Both the position numbers and the translations under genes were made by a program. A stretch of DNA of 64,000 nt from Leptotrichia hongkongensis (GTDB taxonomy: Bacteria; Fusobacteriota; Fusobacteriia; Fusobacteriales; Leptotrichiaceae), in NCBI RefSeq assembly GCF_041538065.1, contig NZ_JBGORW010000010.1:11266-75265 (forward strand), in the 5' to 3' direction. Shown piece by piece: positions 18,567 through 25,760 of this stretch (within the stretch, counting starts at the first letter, position 1; every line of letters starts with the position of its first letter). Below the pieces are notes generated by a model that was given only the letters and a program-made list of their open reading frames with translations, was not told the origin of the DNA and did no database searches.

Positions 18567-19985
18567 ATGAATTATCAAAATTTAGTGAACGGAGAATGGA
18601 AAGACTCTAAAAATACAATAACTATTTATTCGCCAATAAATGGGGAAGAACTTGGAACTGTACCAGCTATGTCAAGAGAAGAAGTTGATTATGCTATGGA
18701 ATCTGCCAGAAAGGCCTTACCTGCTTGGAGAGCATTATCAGCTGTAGAAAGAGCGGCTTATTTGAATAAGGCTGCAGATATTCTTGAAAGAGATAAAGAT
18801 AAAATTGGGGAAAACTTAGCAAAAGAAGTTGCAAAAGGAATTAAGGCTGCTATTTCAGAAGTAGTAAGAACAGCGGATTTGATTAGATATGCTGCAGAAG
18901 AAGGACTTAGAATCACAGGTGAATTTGTAAATGGTGGTGGATTTGAAGCTGGAAGCAAGAGAAAATATGGAGCAGTAAAAAGAGAGCCAGTTGGGATTGT
19001 ACTTGCGATTGCACCATTTAACTATCCAGTAAACTTATCAGCATCTAAAATTGCACCTGCATTAATTGGAGGAAATGTAGTAATTTTTAAACCGCCTACA
19101 CAAGGTTCAATTAGCGGATTGCTATTAATTAAAGCATTTGCAGAAGCTGGAATTCCAGCAGGAGTATTAAACTCTGTAACTGGAAAAGGTTCTGAAATTG
19201 GAGATTATTTAATTGAACATAAAGAAGTTAATTTTATAAACTTTACAGGAAGTACACCGATTGGGGAAAAAATTGGAAAACTTGCAGGAATGAGACCAAT
19301 TATGCTTGAATTAGGTGGAAAAGACGCTGGAATCGTATTGGAAGATGCTAATTTAGAAAAAGCTGCAAAAGATATCGTATCAGGAGCATTCAGCTATTCT
19401 GGACAAAGATGTACTGCTATCAAAAGAGTGCTTGTAATGGACTCTGTTGCTGATAAATTGGCTAGCTTGATAAAAGCAGAAGTTGAAAAACTAACTGTAG
19501 GAGATCCTTTTGACAATGCTGATATTACAACAGTAATTGATACTCCATCAGCAGACTTTATCGAAGGATTGATAAAAGATGCACAAGAAAAAGGTGCAAA
19601 AGCATTGACAACAGTAAAAAGAGAAAAAAACTTAATATGGCCAGTAGTTTTTGACAATGTAACAACTGATATGAGAATTGCATGGGAAGAGCCATTTGGA
19701 CCAGTATTGCCAATTATCAGAATAAAATCTATAGATGAAGCAGTAGAAATTGCAAACAAATCAGAATATGGACTTCAATCAGCAGTATTCACAAAAAATT
19801 TCCCATTGGCATTTGAAATCGCTGAAAAACTGGAAGTAGGAACAGTTCACATAAATAACAAGACTCAAAGAGGGCCTGACAGCTTCCCATTCTTAGGAAT
19901 CAAAGGTTCAGGAGCAGGAGTTCAAGGAATAAAATACAGCATAGAAAGCATGACAAGAGTTAAATCTATTGTATTTGATATATAG
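18567..19985 (+). CDS. gapN: NADP-dependent non-phosphorylating glyceraldehyde-3-phosphate dehydrogenase
   Basis: This 472-residue ALDH-superfamily enzyme closely resembles streptococcal GapN along its whole length. It oxidises glyceraldehyde-3-phosphate directly to 3-phosphoglycerate, making NADPH without ATP. The catalytic Cys lies in FSYSGQRCTAIKRV and the general base Glu in MLELGGKDAG. Substrate-site stretches such as EPVGIVLAIAPFNYPVNL, NNKTQRGPDSFPFLG and GVQGIKYSIE are typical of GapN and not of generic ALDHs. The ATG at 18567 lies six bases after AAGGAGGT; the upstream TTG is in frame but unlikely. A terminator follows, so it is probably monocistronic. Confidence 0.95.
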   Translation: MNYQNLVNGEWKDSKNTITIYSPINGEELGTVPAMSREEVDYAMESARKALPAWRALSAVERAAYLNKAADILERDKDKIGENLAKEVAKGIKAAISEVVRTADLIRYAAEEGLRITGEFVNGGGFEAGSKRKYGAVKREPVGIVLAIAPFNYPVNLSASKIAPALIGGNVVIFKPPTQGSISGLLLIKAFAEAGIPAGVLNSVTGKGSEIGDYLIEHKEVNFINFTGSTPIGEKIGKLAGMRPIMLELGGKDAGIVLEDANLEKAAKDIVSGAFSYSGQRCTAIKRVLVMDSVADKLASLIKAEVEKLTVGDPFDNADITTVIDTPSADFIEGLIKDAQEKGAKALTTVKREKNLIWPVVFDNVTTDMRIAWEEPFGPVLPIIRIKSIDEAVEIANKSEYGLQSAVFTKNFPLAFEIAEKLEVGTVHINNKTQRGPDSFPFLGIKGSGAGVQGIKYSIESMTRVKSIVFDI

Positions 19986-19994
19986 AAATTTGAG

Positions 19995-20026
19995 AGATGT
20001 TTTCTTTTAAGAGGACATCTTTTTTT
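19995..20026 (+). terminator. Intrinsic terminator of gapN
   Basis: AGATGTTTTCT pairs with AGAGGACATCT (two G-U) around a four-base loop, followed by six T. Confidence 0.85.
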
Positions 20027-20068
20027 AAAAAAATTTAGATAAAAAACTATTTTACAGGAGGTTTTCCT

Positions 20069-20227
20069 ATGAAAAAGGTAAAAATGTTTTTAGTATTGGT
20101 TCTATCTGCATTAACAACTGTAAGTTGCTCTTATTTCAAAATTCCTAAAAAAACAGGGAAAAAAACAGGAAATATATGCACTTATACAGCAAAGGGAGAA
20201 TTTATAGATTGTGAGCCTTTAAGATAG
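20069..20227 (+). CDS. Small lipoprotein (52 residues)
   Basis: This short gene has a clear AGGAGG ribosome site at 20056-20061. The product begins MKKVKMFLVLVLSALTTVSC, an export signal with lipobox and lipidated Cys20. It is followed by a short Lys-rich segment and a CTYTAKGEFIDCEPLR tail with two further cysteines that could form a disulphide. It starts about 85 bp after gapN, beyond the terminator, and ends 44 bp before the acid phosphatase gene. Function unknown. Confidence 0.7.
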   Translation: MKKVKMFLVLVLSALTTVSCSYFKIPKKTGKKTGNICTYTAKGEFIDCEPLR

Positions 20228-20271
20228 CAAGATTTTGTTAGTAAAATAAAAAATATATAGGAGGAAATGTT

Positions 20272-20994
20272 ATGAAAAAAGCATTATTATTTTTATTTGC
20301 TGCATCTGTAGTATTTGCAGCAGGACCAAAGGTTCCTTATACTCATGAGGGATTTTATTCAACAGATAAAGTTCAGAAGGCTGTTCATTTTGTGTCTGTT
20401 GACGACATTAAAAAAAGTCTAGAGGGAAAAGGACCGATTAATGTAAGTTTTGATATTGATGATACATTGCTTCATTCAAGCGGATACTTTATCTATGGGC
20501 AACATTATTTCCAAATTCCAGGAGATAAAAGAGGAGCTGTAAGTTACCTTTACAACCAAAAATTCTGGGATTATGTAGCTGAAAATGGAGATGAACATTC
20601 AATTCCAAAACAATCTGCAAAAGACTTGATAAAAATGCACTTGGAAAGAGGAGATAACGTATTTTTCATCACAGGAAGAACAAAACATTCAAAAGACAAA
20701 AACTACACTTCTACAAAACTTTCTAAAACATTGCAAAGATACTTTGAACTACCAAAAGAAATTTACGTAGAATATACATCTGACACACCGACAGGTGGCT
20801 ACAAATATGACAAATCATTCTACATCAAAAAACACAACGTTTCAATCCACTACGGTGACAGTGATGATGATATCCTAGCCGCAAGAGAATTAGGAATAAG
20901 AGGAATAAGAGTTCAAAGAGCTTACAACTCTACAAATCCACAAAAAATGAACGGTGGCTATGGAGAAGAAGTTCTAATAAACTCTGCATGGTAA
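20272..20994 (+). CDS. aphA: Class B acid phosphatase
   Basis: This 240-residue exported HAD phosphatase starts with a signal peptide (MKKALLFLFAASVVFAAG). Motif I is SFDIDDTLLHSSG with nucleophile and acid aspartates, motif II is VFFITGRT, and motif IV is HYGDSDDDILAARELG. The length and the YFQIPGDKRG and KFWDYV segments match periplasmic AphA, which removes phosphate from nucleotides and other monoesters. GGAGG precedes the ATG. It may share a transcript with the small lipoprotein upstream, and a terminator follows. Confidence 0.93.
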   Translation: MKKALLFLFAASVVFAAGPKVPYTHEGFYSTDKVQKAVHFVSVDDIKKSLEGKGPINVSFDIDDTLLHSSGYFIYGQHYFQIPGDKRGAVSYLYNQKFWDYVAENGDEHSIPKQSAKDLIKMHLERGDNVFFITGRTKHSKDKNYTSTKLSKTLQRYFELPKEIYVEYTSDTPTGGYKYDKSFYIKKHNVSIHYGDSDDDILAARELGIRGIRVQRAYNSTNPQKMNGGYGEEVLINSAW

Positions 20995-21021
20995 AAATAA
21001 AAAAATTATAACATATATTTT

Positions 21022-21054
21022 CAGAAGTATTTTTTATACTTCTGATTTTTTTTT
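21022..21054 (+). terminator. Intrinsic terminator of aphA
   Basis: A nine-pair perfect stem (CAGAAGTAT with ATACTTCTG), a five-base loop and a T-rich tail of about ten bases. Confidence 0.92.
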
Positions 21055-21068
21055 ATAAAAATTAGTGG

Positions 21069-21097
21069 TTGAATTTTTTAGAGAAAAATGATACAGT
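21069..21097 (+). promoter_or_regulatory. Predicted promoter of the small RNA at 21104
   Basis: TTGAAT (21069-21074) and TACAGT (21092-21097) are 17 bases apart, giving a start near 21104. Confidence 0.5.
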
Positions 21098-21103
21098 AAT
21101 ACT

Positions 21104-21177
21104 GAATAAAAAACCTGTTCGGGTTGTAGTAAATATGCGAAGAAAAAGTTCTATTCTTATTGAATAGGGCTTTTTTT
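21104..21177 (+). ncRNA. Candidate antitoxin small RNA (about 75 nt)
   Basis: A predicted promoter lies just upstream. The RNA ends in a clear terminator: nine-pair stem GTTCTATTC/GAATAGGGC (21148-21156 with 21162-21170) plus seven T. Bases 21114-21121 (CCTGTTCG) and 21124-21130 (TTGTAGT) are complementary to 21227-21234 and 21217-21223 in the leader of the peptide gene downstream. The pairing reaches into the AGGAGG ribosome site. Regulation by base pairing is an inference. Confidence 0.5.
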
Positions 21178-21187
21178 ATAATATAAT
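21160..21187 (+). promoter_or_regulatory. Predicted promoter of the hydrophobic peptide mRNA
   Basis: TTGAAT (21160-21165) and TATAAT (21182-21187) are 16 bases apart and overlap the terminator of the small RNA. The predicted start is near 21194. Confidence 0.5.
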
Positions 21188-21245
21188 TTCGACTGTTAAG
21201 ACTCGCAACCTTAACAACTACAATTACGAACAGGAGGTGGTCGTA

Positions 21246-21311
21246 ATGGCAAATTGGGATTTGACTGTTTTGACACTTATAATCATTTTGATTTTTAACA
21301 GTCAAAAATAG
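21246..21311 (+). CDS. 21-residue hydrophobic peptide, candidate type I toxin
   Basis: The peptide starts MANWDL, has a hydrophobic core TVLTLIIILIF and ends NSQK: one short membrane helix with a polar C-terminus, as in Ibs, TisB and holin-like toxins. A very strong ribosome site (AGGAGGT, 21232-21238) lies seven bases before the ATG. The leader contains a GTTAAG/CTTAAC hairpin and a segment complementary to the upstream small RNA. The gene has its own terminator. No sequence match to a named family is claimed. Confidence 0.55.
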   Translation: MANWDLTVLTLIIILIFNSQK

Positions 21312-21345
21312 CAGTTGAATTCTTGTCTTATTGTCCTACCTTTTT

Positions 21346-21379
21346 CCTACCAGTTGAACTTTGCTGGTAGGTTTTTTTA
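21346..21379 (+). terminator. Intrinsic terminator of the hydrophobic peptide gene
   Basis: An eight-pair perfect stem (CCTACCAG with CTGGTAGG), a ten-base loop and a run of seven T. Confidence 0.92.
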
Positions 21380-21531
21380 TTGTAGTTTTTTTAAGTAGAT
21401 TTTGAGAATCAAAAAAGAATTAAGCAAAATTTTGTTAAGAAAAAATATTTTTATCAAAATAATAGAGATAAGCATTTAAAAGATAAATTTAATATGATTG
21501 TTAAAAAAATAATAAAACTTTCCTCCAAAGG

Positions 21532-21560
21532 TTGAAATATTAAAAAATATGTTTTAAAAT
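21532..21560 (+). promoter_or_regulatory. Predicted promoter of the ECF transporter operon
   Basis: TTGAAA (21532-21537) and TAAAAT (21555-21560) are 17 bases apart, about 20 bases before AAGGAGG. No known vitamin riboswitch was recognised in the 210 bp upstream. Confidence 0.55.
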
Positions 21561-21591
21561 ATAGTAAATAAAATTTTAAGGAGGCAAAAAA

Positions 21592-22191
21592 ATGAAAAGT
21601 TTAAAAGAGGATTTTTCTTTAATGTCAAGTTTGTTGATACCAGTAGCGGTGGCTATTAATTTTACAGGTTTTGGGATTGCGAAATTTTTACAGTTGCCTA
21701 TATTTCTTGATTCAATTGGATCGGTGTTTATTAGTCTTATTGCAGGGCCTTGGGTGGGAACAGTAACAGCAGTTATTACGAGTCTGATTACAGGAAGTTT
21801 TTCTCCAGAATATTTTGCATTTATACCTGTAGCAATATGTAATGCCTTAGTTGTTGGAATTCTTGCAAAAATGAGAACTAAGAGTTTAGTAATAAAAACA
21901 ATTATAGTAAGTTTGGCACTGGCTTCAGCTTCAATAATTGTATCTATTCCTATAATTATTAAAGTTTATGGAGGATTTACAGGAAACGCTTCATCTACAG
22001 TGGTAGTATTATTTAAAAGCATAGGATTTAGTTTGGAACAAGCAGTTGCGATAGCCACTATGCTTACAGAAGCGGCTGATAAAATTGTAACAACAGTAAT
22101 TTCTATATTAATTATAAAAAGCATGTCAGATAGATATTTAATAAAATTTAAATATGGAGAAAATTATATCTATAAAAAAAATGGAGAATAG
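21592..22191 (+). CDS. ECF transporter S component (substrate unknown)
   Basis: This 199-residue integral membrane protein has about six hydrophobic segments. Features such as LDSIGSVFISLIAGPWVGTVTAVITSLITG fit ECF substrate-binding (S) subunits. It starts the operon that encodes EcfT and two EcfA ATPases, so it is the dedicated S subunit of this importer. The vitamin or metal carried cannot be told from the sequence. AAGGAGG precedes the ATG. It ends 6 bp before ecfT. Confidence 0.8.
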   Translation: MKSLKEDFSLMSSLLIPVAVAINFTGFGIAKFLQLPIFLDSIGSVFISLIAGPWVGTVTAVITSLITGSFSPEYFAFIPVAICNALVVGILAKMRTKSLVIKTIIVSLALASASIIVSIPIIIKVYGGFTGNASSTVVVLFKSIGFSLEQAVAIATMLTEAADKIVTTVISILIIKSMSDRYLIKFKYGENYIYKKNGE

Positions 22192-22197
22192 GAAGTT

Positions 22198-22953
22198 ATG
22201 ATTAAAAATTTTTTTAGAAACTTGTATCCTCTTACGAAGTTCTATTTAGCCGTAGTATTGTTAATATCAGCATTTATATTACCAAACTATACTTATGGAT
22301 ATTTATTGATAGCAGTTTGTGGAATTGTTGCCTATTTTTATGAAAAGTTAGGAATATACTTGAAAAGAGTGTTTTTTAGCCTATTTTTTCTAACTTTGAT
22401 TATATTTGCTGTACAGGGGCTGATGATTCCTTCTAATGATATTATGGCAAAACTTGGTTTTATTACAGTATATAAGACTGGGATAATAACTGCGGTAAGA
22501 TTGACTTCCAAAATTGCAGCTCTAGTTTCTATTATAACAATGTTGACTCTAATATCAAAAGCTAAAGAGTTCACAGTGGCTCTTGAAAAAAAAGGACTTA
22601 ATCCTAAAGCGGCATTTATTTTGCTTTTATCGCTTCAAATGATTCCTGAAATGAAAAAACAGTCAGATATAATTATGGATTCACAAAAGGCAAGGGGAGT
22701 AGAAATGGAAGGAAATGTATTCGTAAGATTTAAGGCACTTATTCCAATATTTATTCCAATGGTGTTGTCATCCATAATAAGTACCGAAGAGCGTGCGATT
22801 ACACTTGAGTCGAGAGGATTTTCCATTGGAGAAAAGCGGACAATATTGCATGATATAGAAGAAACAAAAAATGATAAAATTATGAAAATTATGCTGGCTA
22901 TTTTTATAGTGCTATGTATTTTGTGGAGGGTTTTATGGGTTATTTCAAAATAG
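22198..22953 (+). CDS. ecfT: ECF transporter transmembrane component EcfT
   Basis: This 251-residue membrane protein has several hydrophobic helices and the two Ala/Ser-Arg-Gly coupling motifs of EcfT: SQKARGVEMEG (about residue 165) and LESRGFSIGEKRT (about 205). These helices dock into grooves on the two ATPases. It overlaps the following ATPase gene by 19 bp, indicating coupled translation. Confidence 0.88.
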   Translation: MIKNFFRNLYPLTKFYLAVVLLISAFILPNYTYGYLLIAVCGIVAYFYEKLGIYLKRVFFSLFFLTLIIFAVQGLMIPSNDIMAKLGFITVYKTGIITAVRLTSKIAALVSIITMLTLISKAKEFTVALEKKGLNPKAAFILLLSLQMIPEMKKQSDIIMDSQKARGVEMEGNVFVRFKALIPIFIPMVLSSIISTEERAITLESRGFSIGEKRTILHDIEETKNDKIMKIMLAIFIVLCILWRVLWVISK

Positions 22954-23774
22954 AAAATGTAAACTACAAATATCCGCTTGAAGAAAAACAAGCCTTAAAA
23001 AATATTAATATTGAGATAAAAAAAGGCGAATTTTGGGCTGTAATTGGAAAAAACGGGAGCGGGAAAACGACATTTTGCAATATGTTGAGGCGGTTTGTGC
23101 CTGATTTTTATAAAGGGGAACTGACAGGGAAAATAACGCTGGAAGATAAAGAACTGAAAGATTATTCTCAAAAGGAACTTGTTCAGAAGATTGGATTTGT
23201 ATTTCAGAATCCGTTTACGCAAATTAGCGGAGTAAAAGATACCGTTTTTGAGGAAATTGCTTATGGGCTTGAAAATTTAGGATTAGAGAAAGAAGAAATA
23301 ATTTCTAGGGTTGAAGAAATATTGAAACTGCTTGAAATTGAAAAGCTGCGTGATAGAAATCCATATGACTTGTCTGGTGGACAAAAGCAAAGAGTGGCAC
23401 TTGCCTCAATTATCGCAATGGATCCTGATATTCTAGTTATTGACGAGCCAACTTCACAGCTTGATCCAAAAGGAACAGAAGATATTTTCAAAATTATAAA
23501 TTTAATGGCAAATGAAGGAAAAACAATAATTTTGGTTGAGCATAAACTTGAACTTATTGCAGAATATGCCCAAAATATCCTTGTTCTTGATGAAGGAGAA
23601 ATAATTTTGAGCGGAAAAGCGGAAGAAGTTTTAAATAATAAAATCTTGCTAAAAAAGGAAATTGGAATGACACAATATTCTATACTTGCCTATGAACTTG
23701 AAAAAACAGGAAAAGTTGAGTTTGAAGAAATTCCTATAACAAAGGAAAAGATAGTGGAATTATTGAAAAAATAA
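22935..23774 (+). CDS. ecfA1: ECF transporter ATP-binding protein, canonical subunit
   Basis: This 279-residue ABC ATPase has Walker A GKNGSGKTTF (about 33-42), a Q-loop in FVFQNPFTQI, signature LSGGQKQRVALA, Walker B ILVIDEPTSQLDP and an H-loop in LVEHKLELI. It powers substrate release from the S subunit. The start at 22935 is preceded by GGAGGG inside the end of ecfT; an earlier in-frame ATG at 22914 has no ribosome site. Confidence 0.92.
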   Translation: MGYFKIENVNYKYPLEEKQALKNINIEIKKGEFWAVIGKNGSGKTTFCNMLRRFVPDFYKGELTGKITLEDKELKDYSQKELVQKIGFVFQNPFTQISGVKDTVFEEIAYGLENLGLEKEEIISRVEEILKLLEIEKLRDRNPYDLSGGQKQRVALASIIAMDPDILVIDEPTSQLDPKGTEDIFKIINLMANEGKTIILVEHKLELIAEYAQNILVLDEGEIILSGKAEEVLNNKILLKKEIGMTQYSILAYELEKTGKVEFEEIPITKEKIVELLKK

Positions 23775-23820
23775 AAATTGTTAAGCAAATCTTAAAAATA
23801 TTTATTTAAAAGGAAAAATT

Positions 23821-24384
23821 ATGAAACCAAAAAATTTGAAAAATAGGATTGTTCTTGTAAAAGGCGATATTACCGAATATCCTGCTGATGTGATTGTCAA
23901 TGCTGCAAATTCTTCCTTGCTTGGAGGCAGTGGTGTTGATGGTGCAATTCATAGAAAGGGCGGAAAAGAAATAACAGAAGATTGTATGAAAATACGTGCT
24001 TCTCAAGGGAAATGCAGCGTTGGGGAAGCTGTTATTACAAGAGCAGGAAATATGCCATTTAAAAATGTAATTCATACAGTTGGACCTGTCTGGCAGTCAG
24101 GAAAAAATAATGAAGTAAAATTATTTTCAGAAAAATTGTTAAAAAATGCCTATATTTCAAGTTTAGAATTGGCTGAAAAAAATAAACTGAAAAATATTTC
24201 CTTTCCAAATATCTCGACAGGAGTGTACAGATTTCCAAAAGATTTAGCAGCAAAAACGGCTATTAACGCTGTGATAGAATATTTGGAGAAAAATGATTTT
24301 ATAGAAAAAGTAAATTTTGTATGTTTTGAAAATGAAAATTTTGAGATTTATAGAAAATTATTGGAAGAGAAAGGGATTTTATAA
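23821..24384 (+). CDS. Macrodomain protein (ADP-ribose/O-acetyl-ADP-ribose hydrolase type)
   Basis: This 187-residue protein is a single macrodomain: VLVKGDITEYPADVIVNAANSSLLGGSGVDGAIHRKGG (about 11-48), GEAVITRAGNMPFKNVIHTVGPVW and FPNISTGVYRFPKDLAAKTAI. These are the ADP-ribose-binding loops of MacroD/YmdB-type enzymes, which hydrolyse O-acetyl-ADP-ribose or remove ADP-ribose from proteins. It sits between the two ATPase genes of the ECF operon, 46 bp after the first and 56 bp before the second, in the same direction. Its link to the transporter is unknown. Confidence 0.9.
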   Translation: MKPKNLKNRIVLVKGDITEYPADVIVNAANSSLLGGSGVDGAIHRKGGKEITEDCMKIRASQGKCSVGEAVITRAGNMPFKNVIHTVGPVWQSGKNNEVKLFSEKLLKNAYISSLELAEKNKLKNISFPNISTGVYRFPKDLAAKTAINAVIEYLEKNDFIEKVNFVCFENENFEIYRKLLEEKGIL

Positions 24385-24440
24385 AAAAATAAATATTTAA
24401 AGATAAATTGTTTAATAAAATTTTTAAAGGAGACAAAACT

Positions 24441-25238
24441 ATGAGTTTTATTACTGTAAAAAATTTGAATTTTAAATATCCCAATGGAACTGAAAATGTG
24501 CTTAATGATGTTTCTCTTGAAGTTAAAAAAGGGGAGAAAGTTGCGATTATCGGGCAAAATGGAGCTGGGAAGACAACGATGGTAAAAATGCTGAATGGAT
24601 TGTTAAAGCCGGTAGGCGGAGATGTTGTTGTAGATGGCTGGAATACAAAGAAATACACGGTTGCCAAAATGAGCCGAAAAGTCGGATATGTCTTTCAAAA
24701 TCCAATGGATCAGATATTTCATAACAATGTTTACGATGAAATAGCCTTTGGAGCAAAAAAATTAAAATATTCTCCTGACGAAACAAAAAAAATGGTAGAA
24801 AATGCCATAAAATTAACGGAACTTGAAAAATATCAAAAGGAAAATCCATATAATTTACCGTATTCCATGAGAAAATTTGTTACAATAGCCGCAGTAATTG
24901 CAATGGGATCAGATGTCATTATAATGGATGAGCCAACAGCAGGTCAGGATTTTAGAGGAATGAGAGTTTTACATAATTTGATTGACGAACTTCAAAAGCA
25001 AGGGAAAACTATAATTACAATAACTCATGACATGGAATTTGTAGTAAAAAATTTTGATAGAGTAATTGTAATGACAAATGGAAAAGTTATCGCTGATGGA
25101 GATAAACGTGATATTTTCTGGCAATTTGACACATTAGAGAAAAGCATGGTGAAACAGCCATATATCAGTGATTTGGCTAAGGAAATGGAAATGGATGGAA
25201 AGGTTTTGTCTGTGGAGGAATTTGTGGAAAATTATTAA
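24441..25238 (+). CDS. ecfA2: ECF transporter ATP-binding protein with a degenerate signature motif
   Basis: This 265-residue ABC ATPase has Walker A GQNGAGKTTM, a Q-loop in YVFQNPMDQIF, Walker B VIIMDEPTAGQD and an H-loop in TITHDMEF. The usual LSGGQ signature is replaced by LPYSMRKFVTIA. In a heterodimer with the canonical ATPase this would leave one composite ATP site altered. AAAGGAG precedes the ATG at 24441; an earlier in-frame ATG at 24408 has no ribosome site. It ends the ECF operon. Confidence 0.88.
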   Translation: MSFITVKNLNFKYPNGTENVLNDVSLEVKKGEKVAIIGQNGAGKTTMVKMLNGLLKPVGGDVVVDGWNTKKYTVAKMSRKVGYVFQNPMDQIFHNNVYDEIAFGAKKLKYSPDETKKMVENAIKLTELEKYQKENPYNLPYSMRKFVTIAAVIAMGSDVIIMDEPTAGQDFRGMRVLHNLIDELQKQGKTIITITHDMEFVVKNFDRVIVMTNGKVIADGDKRDIFWQFDTLEKSMVKQPYISDLAKEMEMDGKVLSVEEFVENY

Positions 25239-25374
25239 ATATGTATTAGTTGTCTTTAATAAAATGAAAAATTATACAAATTAAAATAATTAAGATTTTG
25301 ATTTTAAAAATAGATAGAGTAAAAAAATAGAATTAAGCGGGAAACAATATCATTCAGCTTTTTTATTTTTTATT

Positions 25375-25660
25375 TTCGTAGGATTGCTCATTGCCGCAAA
25401 ACCTTACCTTGCAATAAAGGTTTATCCTAATAATTAAAATTATGGCAAGATTGCTATGCAATAACCTATGGCTAGTCTACGACATTTTTCTGTACTGACA
25501 AAAAACTCGCTATGCTCAAACAGTTTTGCCAGCACAGAAAAATGCTCCGACGGATTAGTTCATATTAAACTCTGTTTAAAAAATAAAAATTATATCTTAA
25601 ATTACTTGAAAATATTAGGTTTATATCCTTTATTTAGAAAAGTTTTTAATAAATTCGTTA
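25375..25660 (+). repeat. Dispersed repeat element with a 21-base hairpin, copy 1
   Basis: This element aligns with 63531-63770 over roughly 240-280 bases in the same orientation, including the CTCATTG, TAATAATTAAAATT, AGTCTAC and TTGAAAATATTAG blocks. Its core has 21-base arms at 25483-25503 and 25524-25544 (CATTTTTCTG... and its complement) differing at two positions, around a 20-base loop. It has no transposase. It could be a non-autonomous or decayed mobile element. Confidence 0.6.
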
Positions 25661-25683
25661 TTTAAATGGGGTTTAGTATAACA
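25661..25683 (-). repeat. Short dispersed intergenic repeat, copy 3 (partial)
   Basis: AAATGGGGTTTAGTAT read on the plus strand matches the reverse complement of 30618-30640 with one missing base. Confidence 0.35.
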
Positions 25684-25760
25684 TAATCTATTAGAAATTT
25701 GGGTTGTTCCTAAACCAATTTATAAGCTTTATTAGTTTACAAGATACTGATTAAAAATTT

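Larger units (their letters stand above)
25239..25760. other. Gene-free region after the ECF operon containing a dispersed repeat
   Basis: This 522-bp stretch has a weak terminator-like AAGC...GCTT followed by T (25335-25375), then a repeat element with a long hairpin (25375-25660) and a short repeat copy at 25661-25683. A 65-codon frame at 25468-25665 lies wholly in the repeat and is not credible as a gene. Confidence 0.6.

Noticed and set aside
21078..21305. A 75-codon minus-strand frame across the small RNA/peptide locus
   Set aside because: The structured plus-strand features explain the sequence better, and the frame has no ribosome site or recognisable protein.
21380..21591. Riboswitch before the ECF transporter operon
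   Set aside because: Looked for TPP, cobalamin, FMN, preQ1 and folate-type core motifs by eye; none seen.
25468..25665. A 65-codon plus-strand frame starting MASLRHFSVLTKNS
   Set aside because: It lies entirely within the dispersed hairpin repeat, has no ribosome site, and is not open in the second copy.
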